28,653 nt of DNA from Baffinella frigidus (GCA_026770585.1 MU646357.1:568259-596911), one strand, 5' to 3'; counted from the first letter of the stretch, positions 7,341 to 15,106 are shown. The notes: generated by a model from the sequence alone, not told the origin. Translations and numbers: made by a program.

Positions 7341-7510
7341 CCACACGAGGCTAACCAGGCGAACAGAATAAAACCCGGGGACTGTACAAGTAGGCCTATC
7401 CATAAGTGATTTATAACCGACCGACCGCTGAGCGGTCGGTAACGTGATCATTTCCCTACAAAACTTTAAAAGTCCCTTTTATTCTGTTCGCCTGGGTAGC
7501 CTCGTGCGGT
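7341..7510. mobile_element. Fold-back element with nested palindrome
   Basis: CCACACGAGGCTAACCAGGC and GAACAGAATAAAA pair with TTTTATTCTGTTC and GCCTGGGTAGCCTCGTGCGG. An inner ACCGACCGCTGAGCGGTCGGT palindrome lies at about 7420-7440. Non-coding. Confidence 0.7.
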
Positions 7511-7518
7511 TAGCCTCA

Positions 7519-7680
7519 CCACACAGCGGACTTCGAAGGGATTTTGAATCACCCCTAAGCGATGAGACTTAGGACCCTACGGTAGGCAACCCGTAGGGGT
7601 ATCTGGGGGGTTCCTACGGATAAGGCAACGGAAACTCGGGCACTGAGTGCCCGAAAATCCCTTCGTAGCCCTCTGTGTGG
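7519..7680. mobile_element. 162-bp TIR element, CCACACAGCGG family, copy 2
   Basis: Ends CCACACAGCGGACTTCGAAG and CTTCGTAGCCCTCTGTGTGG. The core has CCCTACGGTAGGCAACCCGT. On the minus strand the exon-like segment at 7681-7760 runs straight into it. Confidence 0.85.
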
Positions 7681-7760
7681 AGTGGACCTTCTGGATTCCC
7701 GCGCCGATGTGGAGCTTGTGGAACTTGGTGTCGCTGATCCAATCCAGCCACGTCGAGAGG
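7681..7760 (-). CDS. Candidate exon with strong coding bias, product unknown
   Basis: After TATGGGGCAG the minus strand encodes WLDWISDTKFHKLHIGAG followed by IQKVH. Nearly every third position is G or C (about 24 of 26), the strongest coding signal outside the TPR gene. At its 3' side it meets the TIR element at 7519-7680 without a GT. It is either broken by that insertion, or the element is removed from RNA in some unusual way. No family is recognised. Confidence 0.45.
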
Positions 7761-7789
7761 CTGCCCCATAGAAAGACGTTTGTTAGGGA

Positions 7790-7895
7790 CGTGTGCATCG
7801 ATGCGCTGGTACAAAGCAGGACGTGCTGAGGGACATGTGGATCGATGCGCTGGTACAAAGCAGGACGTGCTGAGGGACGTGTGGATGGATGCGCT
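7790..7895 (+). repeat. 44-bp minisatellite
   Basis: Two full units and a partial one of GATCGATGCGCTGGTACAAA / GCAGGACGTGCTGAGGGACA / TGTG. It is related to the 32-bp array at 2174 but has a longer spacer. Confidence 0.75.
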
Positions 7896-7924
7896 GGATG
7901 CGCGAGTCGGAGACTCGCGCATCG

Positions 7925-8125
7925 TCCGGTCCCCCTCCGATGTGAATTCGTTTCACACATCGGGGAGGGACCAGACGCCCGGGAAGCTCCCCGCAGGGGC
8001 CGCCGGAGGCTCGACCGCGATTCGGGTCGCGCAGCAAGCCCCCCGCAGGGGCCGCCGGAGGCTTGTTAGGTCCTCCTCCAATGTGAATTCGTTTCACACT
8101 TCGGGGAGGGACCAGGCGCCCTAGG
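7925..8125 (+). repeat. Duplicated palindromic modules
   Basis: GATGTGAATTCGTTTCACAC within a TCCTCC...GGGAGGGACCA stem occurs at about 7935-7973 and 8075-8115. Between them GCCCCCCGCAGGGGCCGCCG also occurs twice (about 7987 and 8040). No convincing gene. Confidence 0.65.
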
Positions 8126-8189
8126 ACGGTTTTAGGATGTCTGTATGGGGGCCCGGTCCCCGTCGAGGGCAAACGGTGCGTAGGTAGTA

Positions 8190-8272
8190 CGATCACTTTC
8201 CATTAGGCCTAGGACCTGTTTACAGGGACTTTAAGAGGTTAATAAAGAAGAAGACGAAGAAGAGAAGGGATG
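8190..8272 (+). mobile_element. Retroelement-like 3' end with (GAA)n tail, diverged copy 3
   Basis: It contains GATCACTTTCCATTAGGCCT, then AGGACCTGTTTACAGGGACT, GGTTAATAAAGAAGAAGA and an impure GAA tail. It corresponds to copies at 1735 and 4480 but is clearly diverged. Confidence 0.35.
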
Positions 8273-8300
8273 GATGCGCTGGTACAAAGCAGGACGTGAT

Positions 8301-8437
8301 CCACTTAGCAGCCACCGAGGGCTTCACAGATTCAGTCCATCTAAACCATTTGTACCAGAATCTTATCCAGTTGCGTTGGATTCTAACCGCATTTTCCCCG
8401 GATATCCAGGGGGAAAGGAACTCGGCCGCTGCTAAGT
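8301..8437. mobile_element. AGCAGCCACCGAGG...CTCGGCCGCTGCT element, copy 2
   Basis: The reverse complement of 3414-3540. It contains CCCCGGATATCCAGGGGGAA. Minisatellite units (TGGTACAAAGCAGGACGTG) flank it on both sides, so it may have inserted into a minisatellite array. Confidence 0.7.
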
Positions 8438-8489
8438 GGGAGGGACGTGCCGGTACAAACAAAGACGTGCTGAGACATCATAGAGAGAA

Positions 8490-8640
8490 CAACAGGTTAT
8501 GGAACGAGAGAGAGGCCTTCATTGCTACCGGCAGAGAGACCGGTGTTAGTACCAGCAGAGAGAGAGAGACGTGTAGAGACGTGTTGCTACTACCAAGAGA
8601 GACGTGTTGCTACTACCAACGCGGCCGCCATGTAAGCACC
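8490..8640 (+). repeat. GAGA-rich sequence with CAGAGAGAGAC units
   Basis: AGAGAGA runs alternate with GACGTGTTGCTACTACCA (twice). It is low-complexity and has no supported ORF. Confidence 0.45.
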
Positions 8641-8669
8641 CCCGCCGAGGTTGTGTCTGAGCTGGACCT

Positions 8670-8716
8670 AGAGTATCCCACATGGTGCATTTGATCTTTC
8701 TGAAGAAGGCACAGGC
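8670..8716 (-). CDS. Candidate exon fragment, product unknown
   Basis: After CGCTAGACAG the minus strand reads ACAFFRKIKCTMWDTLG. The acceptor is reasonable, and a CTAG/GTCCAG junction may be the donor. Third-position bias is weaker than at 7681-7760. Confidence 0.25.
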
Positions 8717-8746
8717 CTGTCTAGCGGATGCGTTGAGGTGTCAAAG

Positions 8747-8907
8747 CCACACAGCGGACTTCGAAGGGATTTTGAATAACCCCTAAGCAATAAGACCTAG
8801 AACCCTGCGGTAGGCAATCCGTAGGGGCATAGCGGAGTTCCTACGGATAAGGTAACGGAAAGGTGGCCCGGTTTGGGCCGAAAATCCCTTCGTAGCCCGC
8901 TGTGTGG
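8747..8907. mobile_element. 161-bp TIR element, CCACACAGCGG family, copy 3
   Basis: CCACACAGCGGACTTCGAAG to CTTCGTAGCCCGCTGTGTGG. The core has CCCTGCGGTAGGCAATCCGT. It is in the same orientation as copy 2 and about 80 percent identical by eye. Confidence 0.85.
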
Positions 8908-8956
8908 TCCAGAGACAGAGCCAGAACTTCTGGGAATAGTCGAGATCCGGAAGGTA
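8908..8956 (-). CDS. Candidate exon fragment, product unknown
   Basis: After TTGATGCAG the minus strand encodes YLPDLDYSQKFWLCLW, then meets the element at 8747-8907 with no splice donor. The sequence is aromatic-rich, as in a membrane or packed-core segment, but the family is not recognised. Confidence 0.35.
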
Positions 8957-9040
8957 CTGCATCAACCTTCTGAAAACCCTAAACTTTCTGGAACACCTGA
9001 ACGATGGACATGTTTCTCGTCGGGGGGCAGGTGGGGGGCT

Positions 9041-9159
9041 CTAGCTCTGCCCGAGTAAGTCTGGGCTCGCCATAAAACTTTGTTTGAGCAGGAACTCCAG
9101 TACAAAAAGGCAGCTAAAATGATTTTATGGGGAGCACTGTTTTACTCAGGCAGAGCTAG
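9041..9159. mobile_element. TIR element, CTAGCTCTGCC...CAGGCAGAGCTAG family
   Basis: CTAGCTCTGCCCGAGTAAGT mirrors TTTACTCAGGCAGAGCTAG, with CTCGCCATAAAA / TTTTATGGGGAG further in. Related, rearranged copies are at 9627-9800 and 11350-11470. A telomere-like stretch (9160-9188) abuts it. Confidence 0.7.
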
Positions 9160-9319
9160 GGTTCAGAGTTTGGGGTTTAGGGTTTAGCGCGTGAGGCTCG
9201 CTACCTGTTGCGGGAGATACAATCAAACAATGCCAAAAGTTGACGGTCCTGGTACTAAACCGTCATCTTTTGCCCTTGTTGATTCTTGTCGTGGCCCACA
9301 GATGCAAAAACCACGCTAC

Positions 9320-9352
9320 CTGATGCAGGAGCCACTCTGTGAGGACGGAGTC
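9320..9352 (-). CDS. Candidate mini-exon DSVLTEWLLHQ
   Basis: On the minus strand CCCGTCCAG precedes codons for DSVLTEWLLHQ, followed by CAG/GTAGCG, a good donor. Almost all third positions are G or C. A similar end, CTCCCGCAACAG/GTAGCG, recurs at about 9210, and CTCCCGCAACAG/GTCATG ends the exon at 9816. The product is unknown. Confidence 0.35.
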
Positions 9353-9591
9353 CTGGACGGGCCCGCCTCGGGCGGGAGAAGAAGTCATTTATGTAGACAT
9401 GAGACATGAGCCTATTTCGGGGGAAACATCTCTCAAGAGGATCCCCTTTACGTGTGGAATGAAATTTAAAACGCTTTTAACGGGACGACACCAGGACGTG
9501 CCACGTCGGGCCAAATGAGATAAATCCTTAAAGTTAATTTTCTTCAGGTAAGTTGACTTTTGATGAAAGGTTCATAGTCCAACGTGCGGAT

Positions 9592-9632
9592 ATCGAGGCT
9601 GTCCAACTGTTGGCAGAGACTGGTCGCCATAA
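9592..9632 (-). CDS. Candidate exon fragment, diverged copy of 9816-9880
   Basis: The minus strand reads SLCQQLDSLDIRTLD, against SLCQRLDSLDT in the exon-like segment at 9816-9880. It is probably a duplicated exon part. The 5' side is formed by the CGCCATAAAA element. Confidence 0.25.
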
Positions 9633-9800
9633 AATACTTTTAGAGCAGGAGTTCCAGTAAAAAAAAACGCTAAAATGAATTGTAGTGGCCTTCTGTGAAT
9701 TTTAGTGGCCTTTGTGTACTGGTTTTACCGCAGGAGCTCCAGCCATACAATTTTGTGGCGCATTTTATGGCGCGCCCAGTTTTAGTCAGGCAGAGATAGG
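9627..9800. mobile_element. Related CGCCATAAAA...TTTTATGGCG fold-back element
   Basis: GTCGCCATAAAATACTTTTA near the left and GCGCATTTTATGGCG near the right form arms. GCAGGAGTTCCAGTA and GCAGGAGCTCCAG, and two GTAGTGGCCTT-type units, are internal repeats. It ends in AGTCAGGCAGAGATAG. Confidence 0.6.
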
Positions 9801-9815
9801 GTGGGGGCTCATGAC

Positions 9816-9880
9816 CTGTTGCGGGAGGTATCGAGGCTGTCCAGCCGTTGGCAGAGGCTGATCGCCCGCGTCAGTCGCTC
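9816..9880 (-). CDS. Candidate internal exon after a telomere-like intron end
   Basis: On the minus strand, (CCCGAAA)n ends in CCCTCAG and is followed by 65 nt encoding ERLTRAISLCQRLDSLD and TSRN, then CAG/GTCATG. About 19 of 22 third positions are G or C. The predicted peptide is helical and charged; no family was recognised. If real, the upstream intron consists of the array at 9881-10080. Confidence 0.45.
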
Positions 9881-10080
9881 CTGAGGGTTTCGGGTTTCGG
9901 GTTTCGGGTTTCGGGTTTGGGGGTAAGGGTTTAGGGTTTGGGGTTTGGTGGTTGGTGGTTGGTGGTTAGGGGTTAGGGTTTAGGGGGTTTAGGGTTTAGG
10001 GTTTAGGGTTTAGGGTTTGGGGTTTGGGGTTTAGGGTTTGGGGTTTGGGGTTTGGGGTTTGGGGTTTGGGGTTTAAAGTG
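9881..10080 (+). repeat. Telomere-like array with homogeneous variant blocks
   Basis: Runs of TTTCGGG (about 9890-9920), GGTTGGTGGTT, TTTAGGG (about 9990-10015) and TTTGGGG (about 10015-10075) follow one another. Each variant is locally homogeneous. On the minus strand the array leads to the CCCTCAG acceptor of the exon at 9816-9880. Confidence 0.85.
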
Positions 10081-10169
10081 CAGGTTGCGACAGACCCTGA
10101 ACCCTGAACTCAAGACCATATAAATCAAGGGACCTGGAAAAGGCGGTTTTCTCCCACGACGAGGGATAA

Positions 10170-10384
10170 CCACTCGAGGCTGTAAATGTGACCATTTTAA
10201 AACCGTTTTAAAATCGGGGTTCCTTTTACAGGTGGGGCGATGTGTAGTAATTTTCAAACAAATAGTCGCGTTCGGTCACGTAACCCGCGGTCATATCCGC
10301 AGGTTACGTGACCAAACCCGCCCGTGGCTGGTGCAAACTTAACAATCCCACTTTTAAAAAAGTCCCTCTTCCAGCCTCGAGTAG
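10170..10384. mobile_element. TIR element, CCACTCGAGGCT family, copy 2 (inverted)
   Basis: CCACTCGAGGCTGTAAATGT to TCTTCCAGCCTCGAGTAG, with a central hairpin around CACGTAACCCGCGG. Relative to copies 1 and 3 the unique interior (GGTGCAAACTTAACAATCCC) is in reverse orientation. Confidence 0.8.
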
Positions 10385-10512
10385 ACCTGGACTGTCCCGG
10401 CGGATCTTAATAAACAAATCTTTCCGACGCTTTTGTCAAGGAATGTTTGGCTAAATATTTTGAATGAGGAGCCGGGATAAACCCTGGCAGCGCCTAGCTC
10501 TCCCTCACTTTC

Positions 10513-10678
10513 ATAGGCTAACGTCCTGAAAACCGGGTAGTTAAGCCTACGGTATTGCCTACGGTAGGCCGTAGGGGCCTAGGGGGGGTCCTATGAAACA
10601 TTAGGTCCTAGGGGCCCTACGGCCTACCGTAGGCAATACCGTAGGCCTAACTACCCGGTTTTCAGGACGTTACCCTAT
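10513..10678. mobile_element. ACGTCCTGAAAACC hairpin element, copy 2
   Basis: Almost identical to the copy at 1149-1313, including CGAAACATTAGG at the loop (here TGAAACATTAGG). Such similarity suggests recent spread. Confidence 0.85.
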
Positions 10679-10758
10679 TAAGGTGGGGCATCGCTAATGC
10701 CAGAGAGGAACCGCCGTTGGCAGCAAAAAGACGTTAGGTGCATAGTGTGCATAGGGTG

Positions 10759-10768
10759 NNNNNNNNNN
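10759..10768. other. Assembly gap of ten N
   Basis: Ten unknown bases lie between two ACGTCC-family elements. The gap probably comes from assembly trouble between similar hairpins; the true gap length may differ. Confidence 0.95.
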
Positions 10769-10814
10769 CATGCTTTTCGCGTGGCCAACAGAAACCACTC
10801 TCATGCCTACATCC

Positions 10815-11011
10815 ATAGGCTAACGTCCTGAAAACCGGGTAGTTAAGCCTACGGTAGTACCTACGGTAGGCCGTAGGGTCCTAGGGGGGTCCTACGGTAG
10901 GCCGTAGGGTCCTGGGGGGGGTCCTATGAAACATTAGGTCCTAGGGGCCCTACGGCCTACCGTAGGCAATACCGTAGGCCTAACTACCCGGTTTTCAGGA
11001 CGTTACCCTAT
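10815..11011. mobile_element. ACGTCCTGAAAACC hairpin element, copy 3 with internal duplication
   Basis: It has the same arms as copy 2, but CCTACGGTAGGCCGTAGGGT followed by CCT-GGGGGGGTCC is present twice on the left side. That makes it about 31 bp longer than its sisters. Confidence 0.85.
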
Positions 11012-11068
11012 TGACTTAATCTGGGCTCCTCATCAAATACCTTTAGATGCTCTTTATACTGGAGCGTT

Positions 11069-11283
11069 CCACTCGAGGCTAGAAAAGGGACCATTTTAAA
11101 TGTGGGGTTGTTAAATTTAGTACCAGTCACGGGCAGGCGTGGTCACGTTGCGGGCGGAATTCCGCCCGCAACGTGACCAGTCGCCCCCATTTGTGTGGAA
11201 ATTACTACAGCTGTACACACCTCTTTTTTTCACTTGTAAACGAATCCCTGTTTGAAAATAGTCCCATTTTCAGCCTCGAGTGG
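11069..11283. mobile_element. TIR element, CCACTCGAGGCT family, copy 3
   Basis: CCACTCGAGGCTAGAAAAGG to TTTCAGCCTCGAGTGG. The central stem GTCACGTTGCGGGCGGAATT matches the position of GTCACGTTACTGGGGGAATT in copy 1. The stem has changed on both arms together, keeping the hairpin. Confidence 0.8.
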
Positions 11284-11349
11284 TTGGCACGGAGTCCTGA
11301 CCTTAATGTATTTAATCCGGAGCCCAGATAAACTGAGGCAGAGCTAGAG

Positions 11350-11630
11350 AGGTCTAGCTCTGCCTGACTAAAACTGGGCTCGCCTTAAAAGCATTTTAGA
11401 TGACCTTTTGTCCTGGAGTTTCTGCTCTAAATGTGTATTATGGCGAGCCCAGTTTTAATTTGACGGCGCTATAGAGGTAGGACCTAGCTCTGCCTTACTC
11501 GGGTTGAACGACTATTCTCAAGCAGACAGGTTGGGTGTGCGGTACAAAACCGTCAACTTTGCAGCGGCAAAGAGCGCGGGCCCACCAAATTGGTGAGCCC
11601 AAATAGACTGACACAGAGCTGGCCACGCCA
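11350..11630. repeat. Nested TIR and palindrome repeats
   Basis: CTAGCTCTGCCTGACTAAAA, CTGGGCTCGCCTTAAAA and GGCGAGCCCAGTTTTAAT form a fold-back at about 11358-11460. This is followed by a copy of the 7100-7215 repeat (GGTTGGGTGTGCGGTACAAA, GTGAGCCCAAATAGACTGAC). No gene recognised. Confidence 0.6.
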
Positions 11631-11870
11631 GATTCTTGGAATGGGTCGCCAAAAGTCAACTCCCCGGAAGGAATAAGGGGAGATAAGTTAATTTGGGGAT
11701 AGTTCGGCGCCCACAAGTGCGCTCGGAACATACCAGAATCTGTCCGCATAACAAGGCGTAAGATAGCATCATTATATGCCTAAAATACAATGTACACCCC
11801 TATCTTCGGCGTCGGAAGCCTAAGATAGCGGGGCAGAATCTGTCTTGTTCCGAAATTAAATCTGGCGTGG
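11623..11870. mobile_element. TIR element, CCACGCCAGA family, copy 3 (longest)
   Basis: CCACGCCAGATTCTTGGAAT to AAATTAAATCTGGCGTGG, 248 bp. An inner inverted pair GGCGTAAGATAG / CTAAGATAGCGGGGCAGAAT and CAGAATCTGTC repeats are visible. On the minus strand it starts six bases after the donor of the exon at 11878-11937, so it would lie in the downstream intron. Confidence 0.75.
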
Positions 11871-11877
11871 AGGGGAC

Positions 11878-11937
11878 CTGCACTGTCCCGGCAGCGATGA
11901 GGTATAGGCCCGCGCACATCACCATGACCGCAAAGAC
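11878..11937 (-). CDS. Candidate exon D: hydrophobic segment of a minus-strand gene
   Basis: On the minus strand, CTGAGACAG precedes 60 nt encoding AVMVMCAGLYLIAAG within a 20-residue stretch that is hydrophobic enough for a membrane helix. A CAG/GTCCCC donor follows. It joins in phase 0 to exon C (12113-12190) across a telomere-repeat intron, giving ...GIKSGKKAV then VFAVMVMC. A basic loop followed by a helix makes sense for a membrane protein. About 16 of 20 third positions are G or C. The family is not recognised. Confidence 0.5.
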
Positions 11938-12112
11938 CTGTCTCAGTGTTTAGTGTTGAGGGTTTAGGGTTTAGGGTTTAGGGTTGAGGGTTTAGTGTTT
12001 AGTGTATGGGGTTTAGTGTTTCGTGTTTCGTGTTTCGTGTTTCGTGTTTAGGGTTTAGGGTTTAGTGTGTAGAGTGAGGGTCGAGATGAGGGTTTAGGGT
12101 GCAGGGTTTTAC
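11938..12112 (-). other. Predicted intron built of telomere-like repeats
   Basis: On the minus strand it begins GTAAAACCCTGCACCCTAAA and ends CACTGAGACAG. Between these are CCCTAAA units and a block of CACGAAA units (TTTCGTG on the plus strand, about 12015-12045). It is 175 nt long and joins two phase-0 exons. The sense strand is the C-rich strand, as in the TPR intron at 19534-19712. Confidence 0.5.
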
Positions 12113-12190
12113 CACCGCCTTTTTGCCTGACTTGATGCCGAGCAGCTTAACCCACCAGGGGTCCTCGAGCGAGATCGGCGCAGAGTCGTC
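12113..12190 (-). CDS. Candidate exon C of a minus-strand gene
   Basis: On the minus strand CTCCCCACAG (a strong acceptor) is followed by 78 nt encoding DDSAPISLEDPWWVKLLG and IKSGKKAV, then GTAAAA (a strong donor). About 22 of 26 third positions are G or C. The start and end are both phase 0. With exon D it forms a coherent peptide. Function unknown; possibly a membrane protein. Confidence 0.55.
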
Positions 12191-12230
12191 CTGTGGGGAG
12201 CCCCGTATGAGACTGCTGTGCGGTGAGCTA

Positions 12231-12368
12231 CCACCAGCCCTCAGAGCAGGAGCACATCGTCTTTTCGAGTCCCCTGATTTGTACTTGAGGTCGTGGGAAT
12301 CCGAAAACCTCCAGTACAAATCAAGGGAATCGAAAAAGGCGATTTCCTTGCATTCTGAGGGCTGGTGG
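12231..12368. mobile_element. MITE-like hairpin with TA target duplication
   Basis: TA-CCACCAGCCCTCAGA pairs with TCTGAGGGCTGGTGG-TA. Inner arms GATTTGTACTTGAGG / CCTCCAGTACAAATC also pair. It lies within the predicted intron between exons B and C, so it would be removed by ordinary splicing. Confidence 0.8.
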
Positions 12369-12387
12369 TAGGCTACGGGGACTGGAC

Positions 12388-12480
12388 GTTGAGCTGGAGG
12401 GCACGGCACTCAGCTGAGAAAGGTAAGGTGGTGAATGTCCACGGAGCTACCCTCCGTCCTCTTCTGTCTGAACTTCCTTT
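12388..12480 (-). CDS. Candidate exon B of a minus-strand gene
   Basis: On the minus strand it starts after CTGTAGAG, encodes 31 residues including APWTFTTLPFSAECRALQLN, and ends at AAC/GTCCAG. Both ends are phase 0 with exons A and C. The plus strand also has good splice signals in this interval (AAAG/GTAAGG and CTCTACAG), so strand assignment is less sure than for C and D. Confidence 0.4.
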
Positions 12481-12589
12481 CTCTACAGAAGGGAGCGTCG
12501 GACTCTTCCTGATTCGCAACCCTCTCCCGTCACACTTGTCACGGCGCTCCCTCCCTGTTTCCTCACCACCCTTGCCGACCATCACATAC

Positions 12590-12754
12590 CTGCGCGACGA
12601 GCGGTACGCCACCAAGCAGGATCGATTCCTTGTCCTCGTCATCCTCCTGCGCGCCCTGCCGGGTGAAGATGCCGTCCAGATTGAGCGTGCAGCCACAACC
12701 AGTGGCACGGTCCCGAGTGCAGAAGAGGATGCGAGAATGCGAGGTCCCCCTCCC
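12590..12754 (-). CDS. Candidate exon A of a minus-strand gene
   Basis: On the minus strand, CTGAGGCAG is followed by 165 nt containing ATGCGCTLNLDGIFTRQGAQ, an acidic EDDEDKES stretch and LLGGVPLVAQ, ending CAG/GTATGT (a good donor). Three quarters of third positions are G or C. Exons A to D together give 132 codons, all joined in phase 0. A plus-strand frame covering the same bases (TYLRDERYATKQDRFLVLVI) is also open, so this remains tentative. No upstream exon was identified; 12755-13014 has no other supported feature. Confidence 0.4.
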
Positions 12755-13014
12755 CTGCCTCAGCGGCTGACCCGGGAAAGGAAAAGGCGTTTCGGGGGTG
12801 GAAAGGGTGGCGCATGAGTGTGATTGCTTGGCGATTGAGCGACCTGGCGCGATGACGTCCATCGCACCCGCTCGATAGCGCCCATCCCCCCTGATGACGC
12901 AACCATTTTCGCGACCTCTGGACCCACAGGTCATGAGTCTTTTGTCTACGGGGACCTCCGAACGATTAATGTCCTTTACAACATTTATGTAAAGCAACTC
13001 GATCGGCTCTTTGG

Positions 13015-14215
13015 GGGAAACCTCTCCATGCGTTTGGTTTGACATCTGACTCACACCTTTTGAAATCTTGTGGGGTATCCGTGACTGGAGCTCATATGCT
13101 TCACCATGGGATACCATGAGCCTCATAAAGGCTGACTTGGGTTCGGTGTGTGTGCGAGCGCGTTCCTCTTTGGGATAACTCAATCACCCCAAGAGAACCA
13201 CCCTTTATCCCCTCATCACGAGCCTCTGCACTGGAGAGCGAAACGCGATCCGAGAGCAAAAATGCTTTCTCTGCAGTCCTTTCTACGGAAGGGCGTGTCG
13301 TTGGGCTATGTTGGGCGAAATTAAAACCTAAAGGACCTAAAGGCTGCACTGACATTTCGAGGCACCGTAGGATAATTCACGCTTGCATTGCCCTTAACGT
13401 TGCTGACTCATGTACATTGGGGGAAACCTCTACACAACCACATTTCTGTCCTTCCATCTTTGGTGTCTGGCTCATGTCACCTCACCCCCCCACACAACTC
13501 TCTCTCGCTGTCTTCAACTCTCACCCCCACACAATCCTCTCACTTTTTGAAATCGTGTTTTCTCTCTGGGGTATTCGTGGTTGGAGCTCTCATACTTCAA
13601 TCATGGGATACCATGAGCTTCATTAAGGCTGACTTGTGGTTCGGTGTGTGTGCGAATAGCTCAAACACCCCAAAAGAACCAACCCTTTATCCCCTCTTCA
13701 CGAGCCTCTGCACTGGAGAGCTAAACGCGATCCGAAAGCAAAAATTCTTTCTCTGCAGTCCTTTCTACGGAAGGGCGTGTCGTCGGCATATGTTGGGCGA
13801 AATTAAAACATAAAGGACCTAAAGGACCTAAAGGACCTAAAGGACGATGGGACCACATTTCTCTCCTTTCATCTTTTCCAACCATGGTGTCTAACTGATT
13901 TCACCTCACCCCCCCTCACAATCACTCTCACCTTGTGAGGTATTCGTGATTGAAGCTCTTAAACTTCAACCATGGGATACCATGAGCCTCATTAAGGCTG
14001 ACTTGGGTTCGGTGCGTGTAAGTGAGCATGGGAGCGGTATCGCATACCTTCACCCACCCCAAAAGAGCCACCCTGTATCCCCTCTTCACGAGCCTCTGCA
14101 CTGGAGAGCGAAACGCGATCCGAGAGCAAACATGCTTTCTCTGCAGTCCTTTCTACGGAAGGGCGTGTCGTTGGCATATGTTGGAAGAAATTAAAACTCA
14201 AAGGACCTAAAGGCT
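13015..14215 (+). repeat. Threefold tandem repeat, units of about 330-430 bp
   Basis: Units of about 13015-13345, 13418-13845 and 13846-14215 share CATGGGATACCATGAGCCTC, GAGCCTCTGCACTGGAGAGC, TGCTTTCTCTGCAGTCCTTT, and an end of ATGTTGGGCGAAATTAAAAC followed by GGACCTAAA units. Short open frames exist, but they shift between units, so coding is unlikely. The unit end is the same terminal sequence seen in dispersed single copies (16455, 17222, 20610, 25160, 25675), suggesting a retroelement tail. Confidence 0.75.
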
Positions 14216-14280
14216 GACGATGGTAGGACCTGACACTCTCGTCCCTGCTGATGGTAGGACCTGACACAGTGTAATTACAA

Positions 14281-14958
14281 GATCCGCTAGCTGGAAGCAC
14301 CACACGGTGGGCTACGAAGGTTTCGTTGGGGCTGGAATTCAGGGTGTTACGTGACCAAATTGCACCAGAAAATCTTTAAAGTTAACTACCTCAAAGCAAG
14401 TTGACTTTTAGTGAAAGGTCCGTAGTCCACCGTGTGGCCGTGCCAGCCCTCGCAGGAGTCGGACAGAGAAATCACGCGTTTGGAGAAGCACTTCCCTCAC
14501 AAGGGGGCGCGCCCTCCCAGAAGCCTACAGTAGGCTTGTGCCTGGGGCCCTACGGTGGTCCTAAGGGCGGGATCCTTGTGAGCGAGGAACCCCTGAAATT
14601 GGATCACAACCAACATGACCACTATCTGCAGATTGTTCTACAGAAAGGCGTGTCGTTGGACTATGTTGGGAGAAACCAAAACTTAAAGGACCTGCAGGAC
14701 CTAAAAAAGACCTAAAGGTCTCTCCCTGCCCGAGGAGGCCTTCTCGCTCCTGCTGTATCCCTTAAGTGGCCAAAAGGCTCATAGGCTCTACCGTAGGGCC
14801 CTAGGACCTGCCTAGGACCTTTTGGCCGTCAAATTTGACGGCATGGCCACTTACGGGATAGGAGTGCCTCGCTCATAAGAAATCGCCCCCCCCCCTAGGA
14901 CCACCATAGGGCCCTAGGCATAGGCCTACTGTAGGGTCCTAGGGGGGGGCGATTTCTT
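14281..14958. repeat. Arm 1 of a 678-bp inverted duplication
   Basis: From GATCCGCTAGCTGGAAGCA to GGGGGCGATTTCTT this arm is the reverse complement of 22974-23651 with only scattered differences. It contains, in order: a CACGGTGG element; a GTACC-like hairpin around 14485-14598; a GGACCT-tailed repeat end (14640-14715); a TATCCCTTAAGTGG element (14756-14860); and the inner part of a CGCTCATAAGAAA hairpin. Its open frames are translations of repeats. Confidence 0.85.
14756..14860. mobile_element. TIR element, TATCCCTTAAGTGGCC family, copy 2
   Basis: TATCCCTTAAGTGGCC to GGCCACTTACGGGATA, with GCCGTCAAATTTGACGGC as a perfect inner palindrome and the CCTAGGACCTGCCTAGGACC core. It lies within the inverted duplication. 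Confidence 0.8.
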
Positions 14959-14969
14959 CTTCCCGGCAG

Positions 14970-15025
14970 ACGAGGAGGAGAAGCAGGTTGTTCTCGATTC
15001 GTACCTCCGCCGCCTCCACAAGTGC
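14970..15025 (+). CDS. Candidate exon EEEKQVVLDSYLRRLHKC
   Basis: TTCTTCCCGGCAG is a good acceptor and is followed by codons for EEEKQVVLDSYLRRLHKC, with mostly G/C third positions. The sequence then becomes C-rich and (CT)n. A second, diverged copy (QVVLES..., shifted by a 5-nt insertion) follows TTTCCAG at 15158. The product is not recognised; the peptide is helical and charged. Confidence 0.35.
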
Positions 15026-15035
15026 ACCCCCCCCC

Positions 15036-15075
15036 ACACACACACTCTCTCTCTCTCTCTCTCTCTGTAAAGCGA

Positions 15076-15106
<31 letters not shown>

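Noticed and set aside
7790-8300. CRISPR array at the minisatellite
   Set aside because: Repeats are head to tail with near-constant short spacers that are themselves repeated, and no cas genes or bacterial context exist.
12365-12817. Plus-strand gene across 12365-12817 with an intron 12421-12488
   Set aside because: Splice signals are good and the frame is open, but the minus-strand model joins four segments in phase with slightly stronger third-position bias. Kept as the alternative, not annotated.
14401-14715. A 104-residue frame present twice (14401-14715 plus, 23217-23531 minus) as a conserved gene
   Set aside because: Both lie in the inverted duplication and translate the ends of TIR elements and the GGACCTAAA tail. 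Conservation follows from the recent duplication.
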